A stretch of DNA of 64,000 bases from SIG424 sp045546695. GTDB lineage: Bacteria; Bacillota; Clostridia; UBA1212; UBA1255. The stretch is taken from the NCBI GenBank assembly GCA_045546695.1, contig JAZQDE010000013.1, positions 1-64,000 of the forward strand, written 5' to 3'. The translations under genes and the position numbers were made by a program. Positions 6,592 through 14,097 of this stretch are shown in pieces. Position 1 is the first letter of the stretch. Every line of letters begins with the position of its first letter. The notes under the pieces are model-generated. The model was not told the origin of the DNA. It searched no databases and saw only the letters and a list, made by a program, of their open reading frames with translations.

Positions 6592-8697
6592 ATGAAATTA
6601 TTTGAATATCTTAACAATGAAATATGTGAAGAAACTGGCGGTACGTATGCCCCGTTTTATTACAGATATTTAGGTTATGCGCAAGACATTGCTGCAAAGC
6701 CCCCGGCCCTCCGTGCCAATGGAATATATGCGCTTTTTACTGAAACTAAACCGATTATTTTAAAAAGCGAAATAATAGTAGGCAATAAAAAAGCGTTGTA
6801 CGAAAACGTTGATAAGATGACTCTTGAATACGCAAAGGAGACAGTTGAACGCTTTGGCGAAAGAACTTTTGCAACCAACAAGGACCATTATACTCCAAAC
6901 TACGAACATATTTTGCAGGTTGGTTTGCCGGGTCTTATCAATAAGATTGACATTTCACTTGAAACCTATAAAGGCGATTGCGGAAAATGCGAAACATTAT
7001 TGGCAATGAAGCATACCCTTTGCGGCTTTTCACAAATGATAAAGAATTATGCGTTCGTGGCACAGGAGTGTAAAAACAATCCTGATTACGATAACAAACG
7101 TCTTGGAGGAATCATTGAAAACTGCAACGCGATCGTCACAGGTAAACCGCAATCTTTTGCGCAGGCCCTTCAGCTTGTATGGTTTTGCCATACCGCTTTT
7201 TTGATGGAAGGTCGTTATGCTATGGCGCTTGGGAGGTTGGATCAGTATTTGTATCCGTTTTATCAAACGGATATTGAAAAAGGTATTATTACAGACGAAC
7301 AAGTAGTTGAACTGCTTGAAAATGTATTTATAAAACTTCAGGATGATATTGTCAATATCTGCATAGGCGGACAGAACAAAAATGGAGAGTGTGAAATCAA
7401 TCCGTTAAGTTATTGTATTTTAAAGGCAGTTGGAAATTGCAACGTTCCCGGACCCAACCTTTCGCTAAGGCTTACAGAGAATACGCCTGACGATTTTTTG
7501 GACGAATGTCTTAAAACTATCGGAACGGGGCTTGGTTATCCTGCACTTATGAATGATGACGTCAACATTGCGGCGCTAAAAAAATACGGTTATGCAGATG
7601 AGGACGTCTACAATTATTCTATGGTAGGATGCATTGAAAACTTTATTACGGGAATGCAGCCGCCCTGGTCTGACGGACGATTTGACACACCCCGATATTT
7701 TGATTACGTTTTCAACAACGGTATAAGCGAAACAAACGGTAGTATAGGTCTTGCCACAGGTGACGTTGAAAGCATAGGCTCTATTCAAGAATTTATGACT
7801 GCATTCGAGAAACAACTTGCCTTTGGAGTTGCAGAATACTGCGCAAATTTTAATCAAAAAAACAACTCCATCAATCAGGCTTTTTATCCCGAACCGTTTT
7901 TGTCTTGTTTTTGTTACGATTGCATTGGCAGAGGCCTGGATATCAATAATGGAGGTAGCAAATACCCATCGGTTCACGGTGCCGCTGTAATGGGAATTGG
8001 AACCACAGCCGATTCTCTCGCTGCCATTGAAAAAATTGTATTCACCGACAAAAAAGCAACCTTAAGTGATCTTAAAAATGCCTTGAACAGTAATTTTGAA
8101 GGATATGAGGAATTACAAAAAGATTTGCTTGCCGCCCCCAAATACGGAAATAACGACGATTTCGTTGATAAATACGCTGTTTGGTTTATCGACTATTTAA
8201 GCGCACTTTTTAAAAACTATAAAACACGGGACGGTGGAGGAATCTACATTGCAGCTGCGGCAAATACAAGCAACATTTACGCCGGAAGAGGCATAAATGC
8301 CACACCGGATGGCAGAAAGCGCGGAGAGCCGCTTTCCGATGCTGCCTCCCCTACCTATGGCAGAGACGTACGCGGAGCAACAGCCACGGTAAACAGTATT
8401 TCAAAGCCCGATTATACAAAGGTTGCTTGCGGAAGCGTTGTAAACCAAAAATTTTCACCGTCTATGTTTACGGATGAAAAGCGTAAAAAGCTTTTGGCTC
8501 TTATTCGGACCTATTTTAAAAAAGGCGGACAGGAAATGCAAATAAACGCCACTTCCAGAGAGGTTTTGCAAAAGGCTATGGAAGAGCCGGAGAAGTATAA
8601 AAACCTTGTGGTCAGAGTATCAGGATTTTCTGCGTTTTACGTCACGCTTGACTGGGCGGTGCAACTGGATATTTTAAACCGCACACAACAGGAGTAA
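6592..8697 (+). CDS. Glycyl radical enzyme of the eliminase/dehydratase (PflD-like) type, substrate unknown
   Basis: This 701-residue enzyme has the C-terminal glycyl radical loop RVSGFSAFYV (Gly678) and the active-site MVGCIE motif (Cys347, Glu349). The Cys-x-Glu pair is typical of dehydratases and lyases (glycerol, propanediol, choline, hydroxyproline, isethionate enzymes). Pyruvate formate-lyase has Cys-Cys instead. The conserved INATPDGRKRGEPLSDAASP block is also present. It is shorter than the usual 780-850 residues. GGAGG at 6582-6586 sets the start. The activase begins 5 bases after the stop and a zinc dehydrogenase follows. A radical elimination yielding an aldehyde or ketone for that dehydrogenase is a reasonable guess; the substrate cannot be read from sequence alone. 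Confidence 0.88.
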   Translation: MKLFEYLNNEICEETGGTYAPFYYRYLGYAQDIAAKPPALRANGIYALFTETKPIILKSEIIVGNKKALYENVDKMTLEYAKETVERFGERTFATNKDHYTPNYEHILQVGLPGLINKIDISLETYKGDCGKCETLLAMKHTLCGFSQMIKNYAFVAQECKNNPDYDNKRLGGIIENCNAIVTGKPQSFAQALQLVWFCHTAFLMEGRYAMALGRLDQYLYPFYQTDIEKGIITDEQVVELLENVFIKLQDDIVNICIGGQNKNGECEINPLSYCILKAVGNCNVPGPNLSLRLTENTPDDFLDECLKTIGTGLGYPALMNDDVNIAALKKYGYADEDVYNYSMVGCIENFITGMQPPWSDGRFDTPRYFDYVFNNGISETNGSIGLATGDVESIGSIQEFMTAFEKQLAFGVAEYCANFNQKNNSINQAFYPEPFLSCFCYDCIGRGLDINNGGSKYPSVHGAAVMGIGTTADSLAAIEKIVFTDKKATLSDLKNALNSNFEGYEELQKDLLAAPKYGNNDDFVDKYAVWFIDYLSALFKNYKTRDGGGIYIAAAANTSNIYAGRGINATPDGRKRGEPLSDAASPTYGRDVRGATATVNSISKPDYTKVACGSVVNQKFSPSMFTDEKRKKLLALIRTYFKKGGQEMQINATSREVLQKAMEEPEKYKNLVVRVSGFSAFYVTLDWAVQLDILNRTQQE

Positions 8698-8702
8698 CTA
8701 AT

Positions 8703-9470
8703 ATGCTATTAAATATTTCAAACATTCAGCATTTCTCCGTAGGTGATGGTAAAGGAATCCGCACAACAGTATTTTTCAAAGGCTGTAATCTTCGGTGTCC
8801 TTGGTGCCACAATCCTGAAAACCTGACTGCCTCTCCTTGCGTAATGAACTATAAAAGCATACACAAAACAGAAGTGCTTGGAAAACAGCTTACGGTAGAG
8901 GATATTTTACCGGAACTTCTGGAAGATAAAGATTTTTTCTTACAAAGCGATGGCGGTGTAACGCTGTCGGGCGGTGAGGTAATGCTTCAGGCAGAGGGCG
9001 CGGCGGAGCTTACAAAAAAGCTGAAAGAGCATGGCATTTCAACACTGATAGATACAGCAGGTTGCACTTCGTATCAAGCGTTTGAAAGGTTGAATCCTTT
9101 TGTGCAAGGTTATCTGTTTGATTTCAAAACGGCGGACGAAAGAAAATATATGGAAATCGGCGGCGATTTAAAAATAATAGCGCAAAATCTTGAGAGGTTG
9201 ATTTCGGACGGTGCAAACGTGCAGGTTCGTATTCCGCTTATCCCCGATTTTAATACCGATGATAATTCAATTTCCAGGATTTGCAAAGCTCTTACCCAAT
9301 TAGCTATTACCGAGGTAGAGCTGTTGCCGTTTCATCGTTTGGCAAGTGCAAAGTATGAGGCGCTCGGTTTGAATTATCAATATAAAAACTATAAGCCTTA
9401 TTCAAAGAAGCAGCTCGATGAATTTAAAAAACAATATTCTCAATATTTTAAAGTAATAATTGAAAGGTAG
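8703..9470 (+). CDS. Glycyl radical enzyme activase (radical SAM)
   Basis: This is a radical SAM protein of 255 residues. It has the C-x3-C-x2-C cluster motif at Cys28, Cys32 and Cys35 (GCNLRCPWCHNPEN), the GGVTLSGGE motif, and DTAGC further on. It should abstract hydrogen from Gly678 of the enzyme encoded just upstream. Most activases of eliminase-type enzymes carry a ferredoxin-like insert with extra 4Fe-4S clusters after the first motif. Here that segment is short (~25 residues) with a single Cys, as in pyruvate formate-lyase activase. That is unusual for the partner's Cys-x-Glu active site. Confidence 0.88.
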   Translation: MLLNISNIQHFSVGDGKGIRTTVFFKGCNLRCPWCHNPENLTASPCVMNYKSIHKTEVLGKQLTVEDILPELLEDKDFFLQSDGGVTLSGGEVMLQAEGAAELTKKLKEHGISTLIDTAGCTSYQAFERLNPFVQGYLFDFKTADERKYMEIGGDLKIIAQNLERLISDGANVQVRIPLIPDFNTDDNSISRICKALTQLAITEVELLPFHRLASAKYEALGLNYQYKNYKPYSKKQLDEFKKQYSQYFKVIIER

Positions 9471-9479
9471 GAAAAATTT

Positions 9480-10574
9480 ATGAAAGCAAAAGCAGCAGTA
9501 TTTATGGGCGCACACAAAGATTTTGAGGTGCGGGAGTTTGAAGTCACAAAATGTCCGAAGGGTTACGGGCAGATGGAGCTTATTGCCAGTGGTATTTGCG
9601 GAACCGACCTGCATATGCACAACGGAAAGCTCAATGTAGGTGCGCCGTCTATTATCGGACACGAATTTGTTGGCAGAATTACAGACACAGATGAAACCGA
9701 AGCAGAAAAATATGGACTTAAAATCGGAGATGCCGTAATCGCTGATATAGCCGTACCTTGCGGTGAATGTATTCTTTGTAAAAACGGCGATGATGCAAAC
9801 TGCGTAAATATGCAAGTAACAAACGGCGGCAGCATTGAAACCCCTCCGTATCTCTATGGTGGATACACAGAGGTCAACTACACTCCACTCAAAAATTTGA
9901 TTAAAATTCCTGAGAGCATTGATCCTACCGTTGCGGCAACCTTTGCTTGCCCGGGACCTACCGCGATTCATGCGTGTTGCCTTGCAGATAAGGCTGGGGT
10001 TGACCTTGCAAAAATAAATGTTGCAGTCGTGCAGGGACTCGGTCCTGTCGGTACTTTTGCAGTAATGTATTTAAAAAGAATGGGTGTAAAAACTGTTTAT
10101 GCAATTACAGCAGGAAACAATCTCAAGCGAGAAGAATTGGCGGTCAGCCTCGGTGCAGACAAGGTATTCAATCTGACACGAGAAGGAACTGAAGCTGTGA
10201 CAAAAGCACTGCAATCCGAAAACGGTGGTCTTGGTGTAGACCTTTGCTTTGAAGCATCGGGTGCACCGCAAGCGGTGGTGCAGGGCATGGATATTTTAAG
10301 AAATCGCGGTGTATATCTTGTACCCGGACAGTACAGCGCTTCGGGTGGCATAGAGATTCAGCCGCAGATGATCACATTCAAGGCCCTGCATATCATCGGT
10401 TCATCTCAATATTCTATGAGTGATGTACATAAGTACCTTGAATTTCTTAATGCAAATCCTGATTTGCACCCGCTGATTGAAAAACTCGGTTCCAAATATA
10501 AAGTAGAGCAAATCAACGAAGCAATCATCGATGCAAAAAGCGGAAATAATATCAAAACGCTTTTGGTGAAATAA
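9480..10574 (+). CDS. Zinc-dependent alcohol dehydrogenase (MDR family)
   Basis: The 364-residue protein is a medium-chain dehydrogenase/reductase. It has the catalytic zinc ligands Cys40 and His61-Glu62 (IIGHEFVG) and four structural-zinc cysteines at about 94, 97, 100 and 108. The Rossmann fold motif is GLGPVG. It resembles sorbitol/threonine-dehydrogenase-like members. It follows the activase by 9 bases, so it probably reduces or oxidises the product or substrate of the glycyl radical enzyme. Its stop lies only 4 bases before the conserved -35-like GTATA of the next spoVT fragment. Confidence 0.87.
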   Translation: MKAKAAVFMGAHKDFEVREFEVTKCPKGYGQMELIASGICGTDLHMHNGKLNVGAPSIIGHEFVGRITDTDETEAEKYGLKIGDAVIADIAVPCGECILCKNGDDANCVNMQVTNGGSIETPPYLYGGYTEVNYTPLKNLIKIPESIDPTVAATFACPGPTAIHACCLADKAGVDLAKINVAVVQGLGPVGTFAVMYLKRMGVKTVYAITAGNNLKREELAVSLGADKVFNLTREGTEAVTKALQSENGGLGVDLCFEASGAPQAVVQGMDILRNRGVYLVPGQYSASGGIEIQPQMITFKALHIIGSSQYSMSDVHKYLEFLNANPDLHPLIEKLGSKYKVEQINEAIIDAKSGNNIKTLLVK

Positions 10575-10578
10575 TTAA

Positions 10579-10819
10579 GTATAAAACTCCTTTGTTGACA
10601 GATAATAACAATGTTATCAAATCAACAAAGGAGTTCTTATATATGAAAGCAACAGGAATAGTTCGTAGAATAGACGACCTCGGCAGAGTCGTTATCCCAA
10701 AAGAAATCCGCAGAAGTCTGCATATCAGGGAGAGCGACCCGTCTCATAACACATTGACACAAATCGACAGATTTTATATAGCGATACATAGTATAGTAGA
10801 AAGATATAACGAGAGGTGA
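10579..10819 (+). pseudogene. spoVT 5' fragment B (promoter, leader and ~33 codons, then foreign sequence)
   Basis: GTATA (10,579-10,583), 15 bases, CAGATAATA (10,599-10,607), AAAGGAG (10,627-10,633) and ATG 10,643 repeat the spoVT control region. The frame encodes the AbrB-type DNA-binding domain (MKATGIVRRIDDLGRVVIPK, then EIRRSLHIRESD). After about base 10,740 homology to spoVT ends and 25 unrelated codons run to TGA at 10,817. A 59-residue AbrB-domain peptide could in principle be made and might bind DNA, but the GAF-like regulatory domain is lost. Confidence 0.8.
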
Positions 10820-10837
10820 AGTTCACCTCTCGTTATA
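10752..10837. repeat. Cassette-end repeat R, copy 1, with perfect hairpin
   Basis: The stretch from CATTGACACAAATCGACAG through GCGATACATAGT to the hairpin is shared with 11,849-11,930 at most positions. The hairpin is a perfect 17-bp inverted repeat (ATATAACGAGAGGTGAA and its complement, 10,803-10,837) around one base. It lies directly after the Fic gene stop on the minus strand, so it also serves as that gene's terminator. Confidence 0.6.
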
Positions 10838-11776
10838 TTACCTAAAGTTTTTATGACAGTGTTGTTTTAAGAATTCTTTGATTTCTCCACTGTCTTTATC
10901 TTCATAATACTTAATCAAAAGTTTTTTGAATTCAGGAACGTGATTTTCGGGTATAACCAAGAGTCCCCCCGCTTTTGAAATTAAATAATGATTTGCGAAT
11001 ATAACCGATGCACGTTTATTACCGTCATTGAAAATTTGTGTTTTCATACAGTAAAGACAAAGCTCTATTGCAATATTTATCGGCTCATCATCTCGGTTTA
11101 TAATTTCTAAAATGTTTTCAATAACAACGGTTTCAATAGGTAACGGCGGAACATAAGAAGTGCCACCTATGGTTACAGGTACACCTCTTATTCTGCCGCC
11201 GCTTGCAAAGAAGCCTTCGTTTACGAGCTTTGCAATGTGGCAGAGAATAGAATAATCACTTTTTACCTGCAAAACATCTTTGTCTAAAATAAACTCCCAC
11301 GCGTGTTTAAGATTTAATATTTTCTGTACGTCGCTTGCTGTAACGCCGTTAACCTTGCCGTTTTCGATAATATCCTCGGTTTGTGGGAAAGAGGTCGCAA
11401 CACCCTCTAAAACTGCCTGCTCATAAATGGATAATTTCATATTCATTCGGGCAAAATCGAGGTTTAAAAGTACGTCGGGTGATAATTCGTTTTCTGTAAA
11501 ACCTTTTTCAGCAAGCGCTTTTTTTACCTTGCGAATTTGCTTTCTTAAGTTTTTTGCTTCAGCATTATTGCGAAGCAGTAATTGATAAAGTGTATCGGTA
11601 TACACATCAACGTAAGTAGACGTTACCCGACTGCCTACACGCTTGCGAACGTAAAGATATTTACCGCTTTTGTTTTCTTTTATTTCGGGCGTGCCATCAT
11701 AAGCTAATAATTTAAGTCGAGCATACAAATCGGCACGCTTTTCTAATAATTCTTGTATTTCGGGGTAATTATTCAT
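10838..11776 (-). CDS. Fic-domain protein with altered catalytic motif
   Basis: This 312-residue protein has a charged coiled-coil-like N-terminal region (~1-110) and a Fic core. Fic enzymes usually AMPylate proteins using H-x-F-x-(D/E)-G-N-x-R. Here the motif reads Q247-I-F-N-D-G-N-K-R255, so the usual catalytic His is Gln while the rest is intact. An S/T-rich stretch followed by Glu (TSFPQTEDI) sits where an inhibitory alpha-helix motif is often found. The gene has a strong promoter embedded in an inverted repeat. It may be an inactive or chemically different Fic protein; a toxin-like or regulatory role is inference. Confidence 0.8.
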   Translation of the reverse strand: MNNYPEIQELLEKRADLYARLKLLAYDGTPEIKENKSGKYLYVRKRVGSRVTSTYVDVYTDTLYQLLLRNNAEAKNLRKQIRKVKKALAEKGFTENELSPDVLLNLDFARMNMKLSIYEQAVLEGVATSFPQTEDIIENGKVNGVTASDVQKILNLKHAWEFILDKDVLQVKSDYSILCHIAKLVNEGFFASGGRIRGVPVTIGGTSYVPPLPIETVVIENILEIINRDDEPINIAIELCLYCMKTQIFNDGNKRASVIFANHYLISKAGGLLVIPENHVPEFKKLLIKYYEDKDSGEIKEFLKQHCHKNFR

Positions 11777-11787
11777 ACCAAAACTCC

Positions 11788-11840
11788 TTTTAGGGAACTT
11801 TTTGTAAGTTCATTATAACTATTGTTCCCTAAAATATCAA
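11788..11840 (-). promoter_or_regulatory. fic promoter flanked by an 11-bp perfect inverted repeat
   Basis: On the minus strand TTGATA (11,835-11,840), 17 bases and TATAAT (11,812-11,817) make a near-consensus promoter. TTTTAGGGAAC (11,788-11,798) and GTTCCCTAAAA (11,824-11,834) are perfect inverted copies, one in the promoter spacer and one around the start of transcription. This layout is that of a repressor-controlled promoter; the repressor is not obvious. Confidence 0.7.
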
Positions 11841-11848
11841 GAATAATT

Positions 11849-11930
11849 CATTGACACCTTTCGACAAGTTTTGCTGGGCGATACATAGTGTGGTAAAAAG
11901 AGTAAAAGCGAGGTGAAATTCACCTCGCTT
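11849..11930. repeat. Cassette-end repeat R, copy 2, with hairpin
   Basis: Second copy of the repeat at 10,752-10,837: CATTGACACCTTTCGACAAG, then GCGATACATAGTG, then AAGCGAGGTGA and its complement (11,906-11,930). The hairpin directly follows the stop of the minus-strand lipoprotein gene and acts as its terminator. The sequence between Fic and the lipoprotein holds nothing else. Confidence 0.6.
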
Positions 11931-11935
11931 TGTAT

Positions 11936-12643
11936 TTAGTCGTTTGTTGGCAAACCTGACTCCGAAAGAGACCAATCTTCGTTATATTGCTTAAAGAAAT
12001 CGCTCTTACCTTCAGCGGAAAAATCATCTATATAATTACTTGAAATCTTTATATGTTCATCTTCATAGTATACGTCGGGAGTTGCTACTCCAAAGTTAGC
12101 TTCTTTGCGCACAGGATATTTGCTATATTCTTTGTATATTTCGTATGCTTGTTGCCATATTGTTTCTAATTCTTCCTCAGAAAGTTTTGTGTTTCCAGAA
12201 CAATCAGTTTCAACAAACACCATACCATTCCAGTTGTATTTTTCGCTTAGGTCATCACTACGCATGTGCCATGTTGGTTGTTTTTCTTTGGTTATTTTTT
12301 CAAGCAAGTAATAGTCATAATCAGTATCAATTACATAGTACTGCCGAGCAAATTCACCTGCTAAAAAACCTTCATTCCAAACCATATCTCCAACGCTCGA
12401 CACATGGCATTCTATGCCATTGATAATTGCGGGATATTCTCTGAACTTCCGATTCCAAGCGTCAATGGTAGTGTCGGTATATTCTTTTGAAACGGTGGCA
12501 TTTGGGTCAATACCTTTTGCAAACTTTAAGATTTCTTCATATGTATGATGTTCTTCGGTATATCCGTCAGAGGGATTATATGTGCAAGCGGACAAACACA
12601 AAATAAGAATCACACACACAAATAAAGAAAGTACTTTTTTCAT
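11936..12643 (-). CDS. Putative lipoprotein, unknown function
   Basis: The 235-residue protein starts with a lipoprotein signal peptide ending in LSAC, so the mature protein should be anchored outside the membrane through Cys20. The rest is acidic and aromatic, with no family I can name. The upstream sequence AAAGGCGATGATTTTATG resembles the leaders of the two cassette-3 genes at 4864 and 5369. Its position just before the intact spoVT makes it the last cargo gene of the array. Confidence 0.7.
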   Translation of the reverse strand: MKKVLSLFVCVILILCLSACTYNPSDGYTEEHHTYEEILKFAKGIDPNATVSKEYTDTTIDAWNRKFREYPAIINGIECHVSSVGDMVWNEGFLAGEFARQYYVIDTDYDYYLLEKITKEKQPTWHMRSDDLSEKYNWNGMVFVETDCSGNTKLSEEELETIWQQAYEIYKEYSKYPVRKEANFGVATPDVYYEDEHIKISSNYIDDFSAEGKSDFFKQYNEDWSLSESGLPTND

Positions 12644-12700
12644 AAAATCATCGCCTTTGATTTATTATATCATATTTCATTTCAAAAGTAAATTTATGCA

Positions 12701-12729
12701 GTATAAATTCCCACGAGTTACAAATAATA
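12701..12729 (+). promoter_or_regulatory. Conserved spoVT promoter (candidate forespore sigma-G type)
   Basis: GTATA (12,701-12,705), 15 bases and CAAATAATA (12,721-12,729) are preserved at the same spacing in fragments B and C. Counting a GATAATA/AATAATA -10, the spacer is 17. This fits sigma-G/F promoters (GHATR, then CAT-like). spoVT of Bacillus subtilis is sigma-G dependent, so the assignment is plausible but inferred. Confidence 0.55.
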
Positions 12730-12767
12730 GTATCACGATTTGAATTTAAAGGAGAATTTATATAATT

Positions 12768-13319
12768 ATGAAAGCAACAGGAATTGTAAGACGTATTGAC
12801 GATTTGGGCAGAGTCGTTATCCCAAAAGAAATCCGCAGAAGTCTGCACATCAGGGAGAGCGAGCCGCTTGAGATTTTCATCGGCGAAGACAACACTATTA
12901 TATTAAAAAAATACTCTGCTGTCGGCGAGATTGAGGCATTTGCATCTGCCTACGCCGACAGTCTGAGCAAAGCAAGCGGGTATCCTGCATGCATCACAGA
13001 CAGGCAAAGTGTAATTGCCGTCTCAGGCGCGTCGAAAAAAGAGTATATCGACAAGAAACTGACGCCCGAAGTCGAGCGCGCAATAGACGACAGGACGACG
13101 CTTATTTCCAAAGAACAAAGAGGCAGCAGCACTCCCCTTTTTGAAGGTCCTGCCGGTGAAAAGCTCTCGTCCTTTGTAGTCTCTCCGATCATTTCACACG
13201 GAGACAGCGTAGGCGCTGTAATCATTTTCACAGCCGACGGACGCAACTATATCGGAGACACAGAAACAAAACTCACACAATCGGCCGCAGCAGTTTTAGG
13301 AAAACAATTAGAACAATAA
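12768..13319 (+). CDS. spoVT: Stage V sporulation protein T
   Basis: The 183-residue protein has the N-terminal swapped-hairpin AbrB DNA-binding domain (MKATGIVRRIDDLGRVVIPK, residues 1-50, including LEIF and ILKKYS) and a GAF-like C-terminal domain (ITDRQSVIAVSGASKKEY; SPIISHGDSVGAVIIF). It is close in length and sequence to the Bacillus SpoVT (178 residues), a forespore regulator that tunes sigma-G genes. The start has AAAGGAG 13 bases upstream. It is the only intact copy; truncated 5' copies lie to its left, so its beginning is the apparent target of repeated insertion. Confidence 0.93.
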   Translation: MKATGIVRRIDDLGRVVIPKEIRRSLHIRESEPLEIFIGEDNTIILKKYSAVGEIEAFASAYADSLSKASGYPACITDRQSVIAVSGASKKEYIDKKLTPEVERAIDDRTTLISKEQRGSSTPLFEGPAGEKLSSFVVSPIISHGDSVGAVIIFTADGRNYIGDTETKLTQSAAAVLGKQLEQ

Positions 13320-13393
13320 AAAACATATTGACCTCGCACCAAAAGCAAGCTATAATTTATTTACAGTATTTTAACAAGTTGGAGGAATTCAAA

Positions 13394-14023
13394 ATGAAAA
13401 AAATTGCTTTAATTGCTTTGACAGCTTTAATGTGCGTTATGTTCACAATGACATCATTTGCTGCAGCTCTTGATTTAGGAACAATCGGTGGCGTTGCAAA
13501 CTATAAAGATCACGGCTACGAAGGCCAGAATTGTATTATGTTTGGTTATAACACAGCACCTATCAACCTCGGCACTTACGACCTTGCAAACTATGAGTCA
13601 ATCATTGTAACGTATGCAACAGACCTTGGTTTCCAGGCTCTTAAAGATGGCATGCCTTGCGCAGCTTTCTTCGCAGTATTGTCAGAAGGCGGCACATGCG
13701 TAGGTTGGGCTGATTCAGGCATTAAGAATCCTGAAAAGATTCTTGCTCAGGCTGATTGCGTAGACGCTAATGCAGAATTCAATCCTGATGGTGTTAACTG
13801 GGGTAAAGGCCAGAGAACAGCTGTAATCGACGTATCTGACGTTGATTACAATGGTCCTGTTCTTCTTTCTCACTACAACAGCACAGGTAACGAAGCTCTC
13901 GTAGTTGGTATCGAATTAGTTGAAAAAGTAGGCGGCGCTGAAACAGCTGACTTCGGTATCATGGCATTGGTAGTATCTGTTGTATTAGGTGCAGCAGGCG
14001 CTAAGAAAAAGATTGCTGAATAA
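13394..14023 (+). CDS. Secreted protein with C-terminal membrane anchor
   Basis: A signal peptide (MKKIALIALTALMCVMFTMT, cleaved near SFAAA) is followed by ~160 residues that look like a beta-sandwich. A C-terminal ETADFGIMALVVSVVLGAAG helix and KKK tail end the protein. Such tails are common on exported Clostridia proteins and suggest the protein stays attached to the envelope. GGAGG at 13,381-13,385 supports ATG 13,394. The domain may bind a carbohydrate, but I cannot name a family. Confidence 0.65.
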   Translation: MKKIALIALTALMCVMFTMTSFAAALDLGTIGGVANYKDHGYEGQNCIMFGYNTAPINLGTYDLANYESIIVTYATDLGFQALKDGMPCAAFFAVLSEGGTCVGWADSGIKNPEKILAQADCVDANAEFNPDGVNWGKGQRTAVIDVSDVDYNGPVLLSHYNSTGNEALVVGIELVEKVGGAETADFGIMALVVSVVLGAAGAKKKIAE

Positions 14024-14043
14024 TTTTAATTAGTTTAAGCGTG

Positions 14044-14077
14044 AAACGCGTTGTCATTATTGACAACGCGTTTTTTT
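14044..14077 (+). terminator. Intrinsic terminator after secreted protein gene
   Basis: AAACGCGTTGTCA and TGACAACGCGTTT form a 13-bp stem with a TTAT loop, followed by a T-run. It cleanly ends the upstream gene. Confidence 0.85.
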
Positions 14078-14097
14078 CACAATAAAATGGCGTTATT

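Noticed and set aside
10592..10642. Upstream extension of the AbrB-like ORF from 10,592
   Set aside because: The extension runs through the conserved promoter and leader. ATG 10,643 has the ribosome site and matches the spoVT start.
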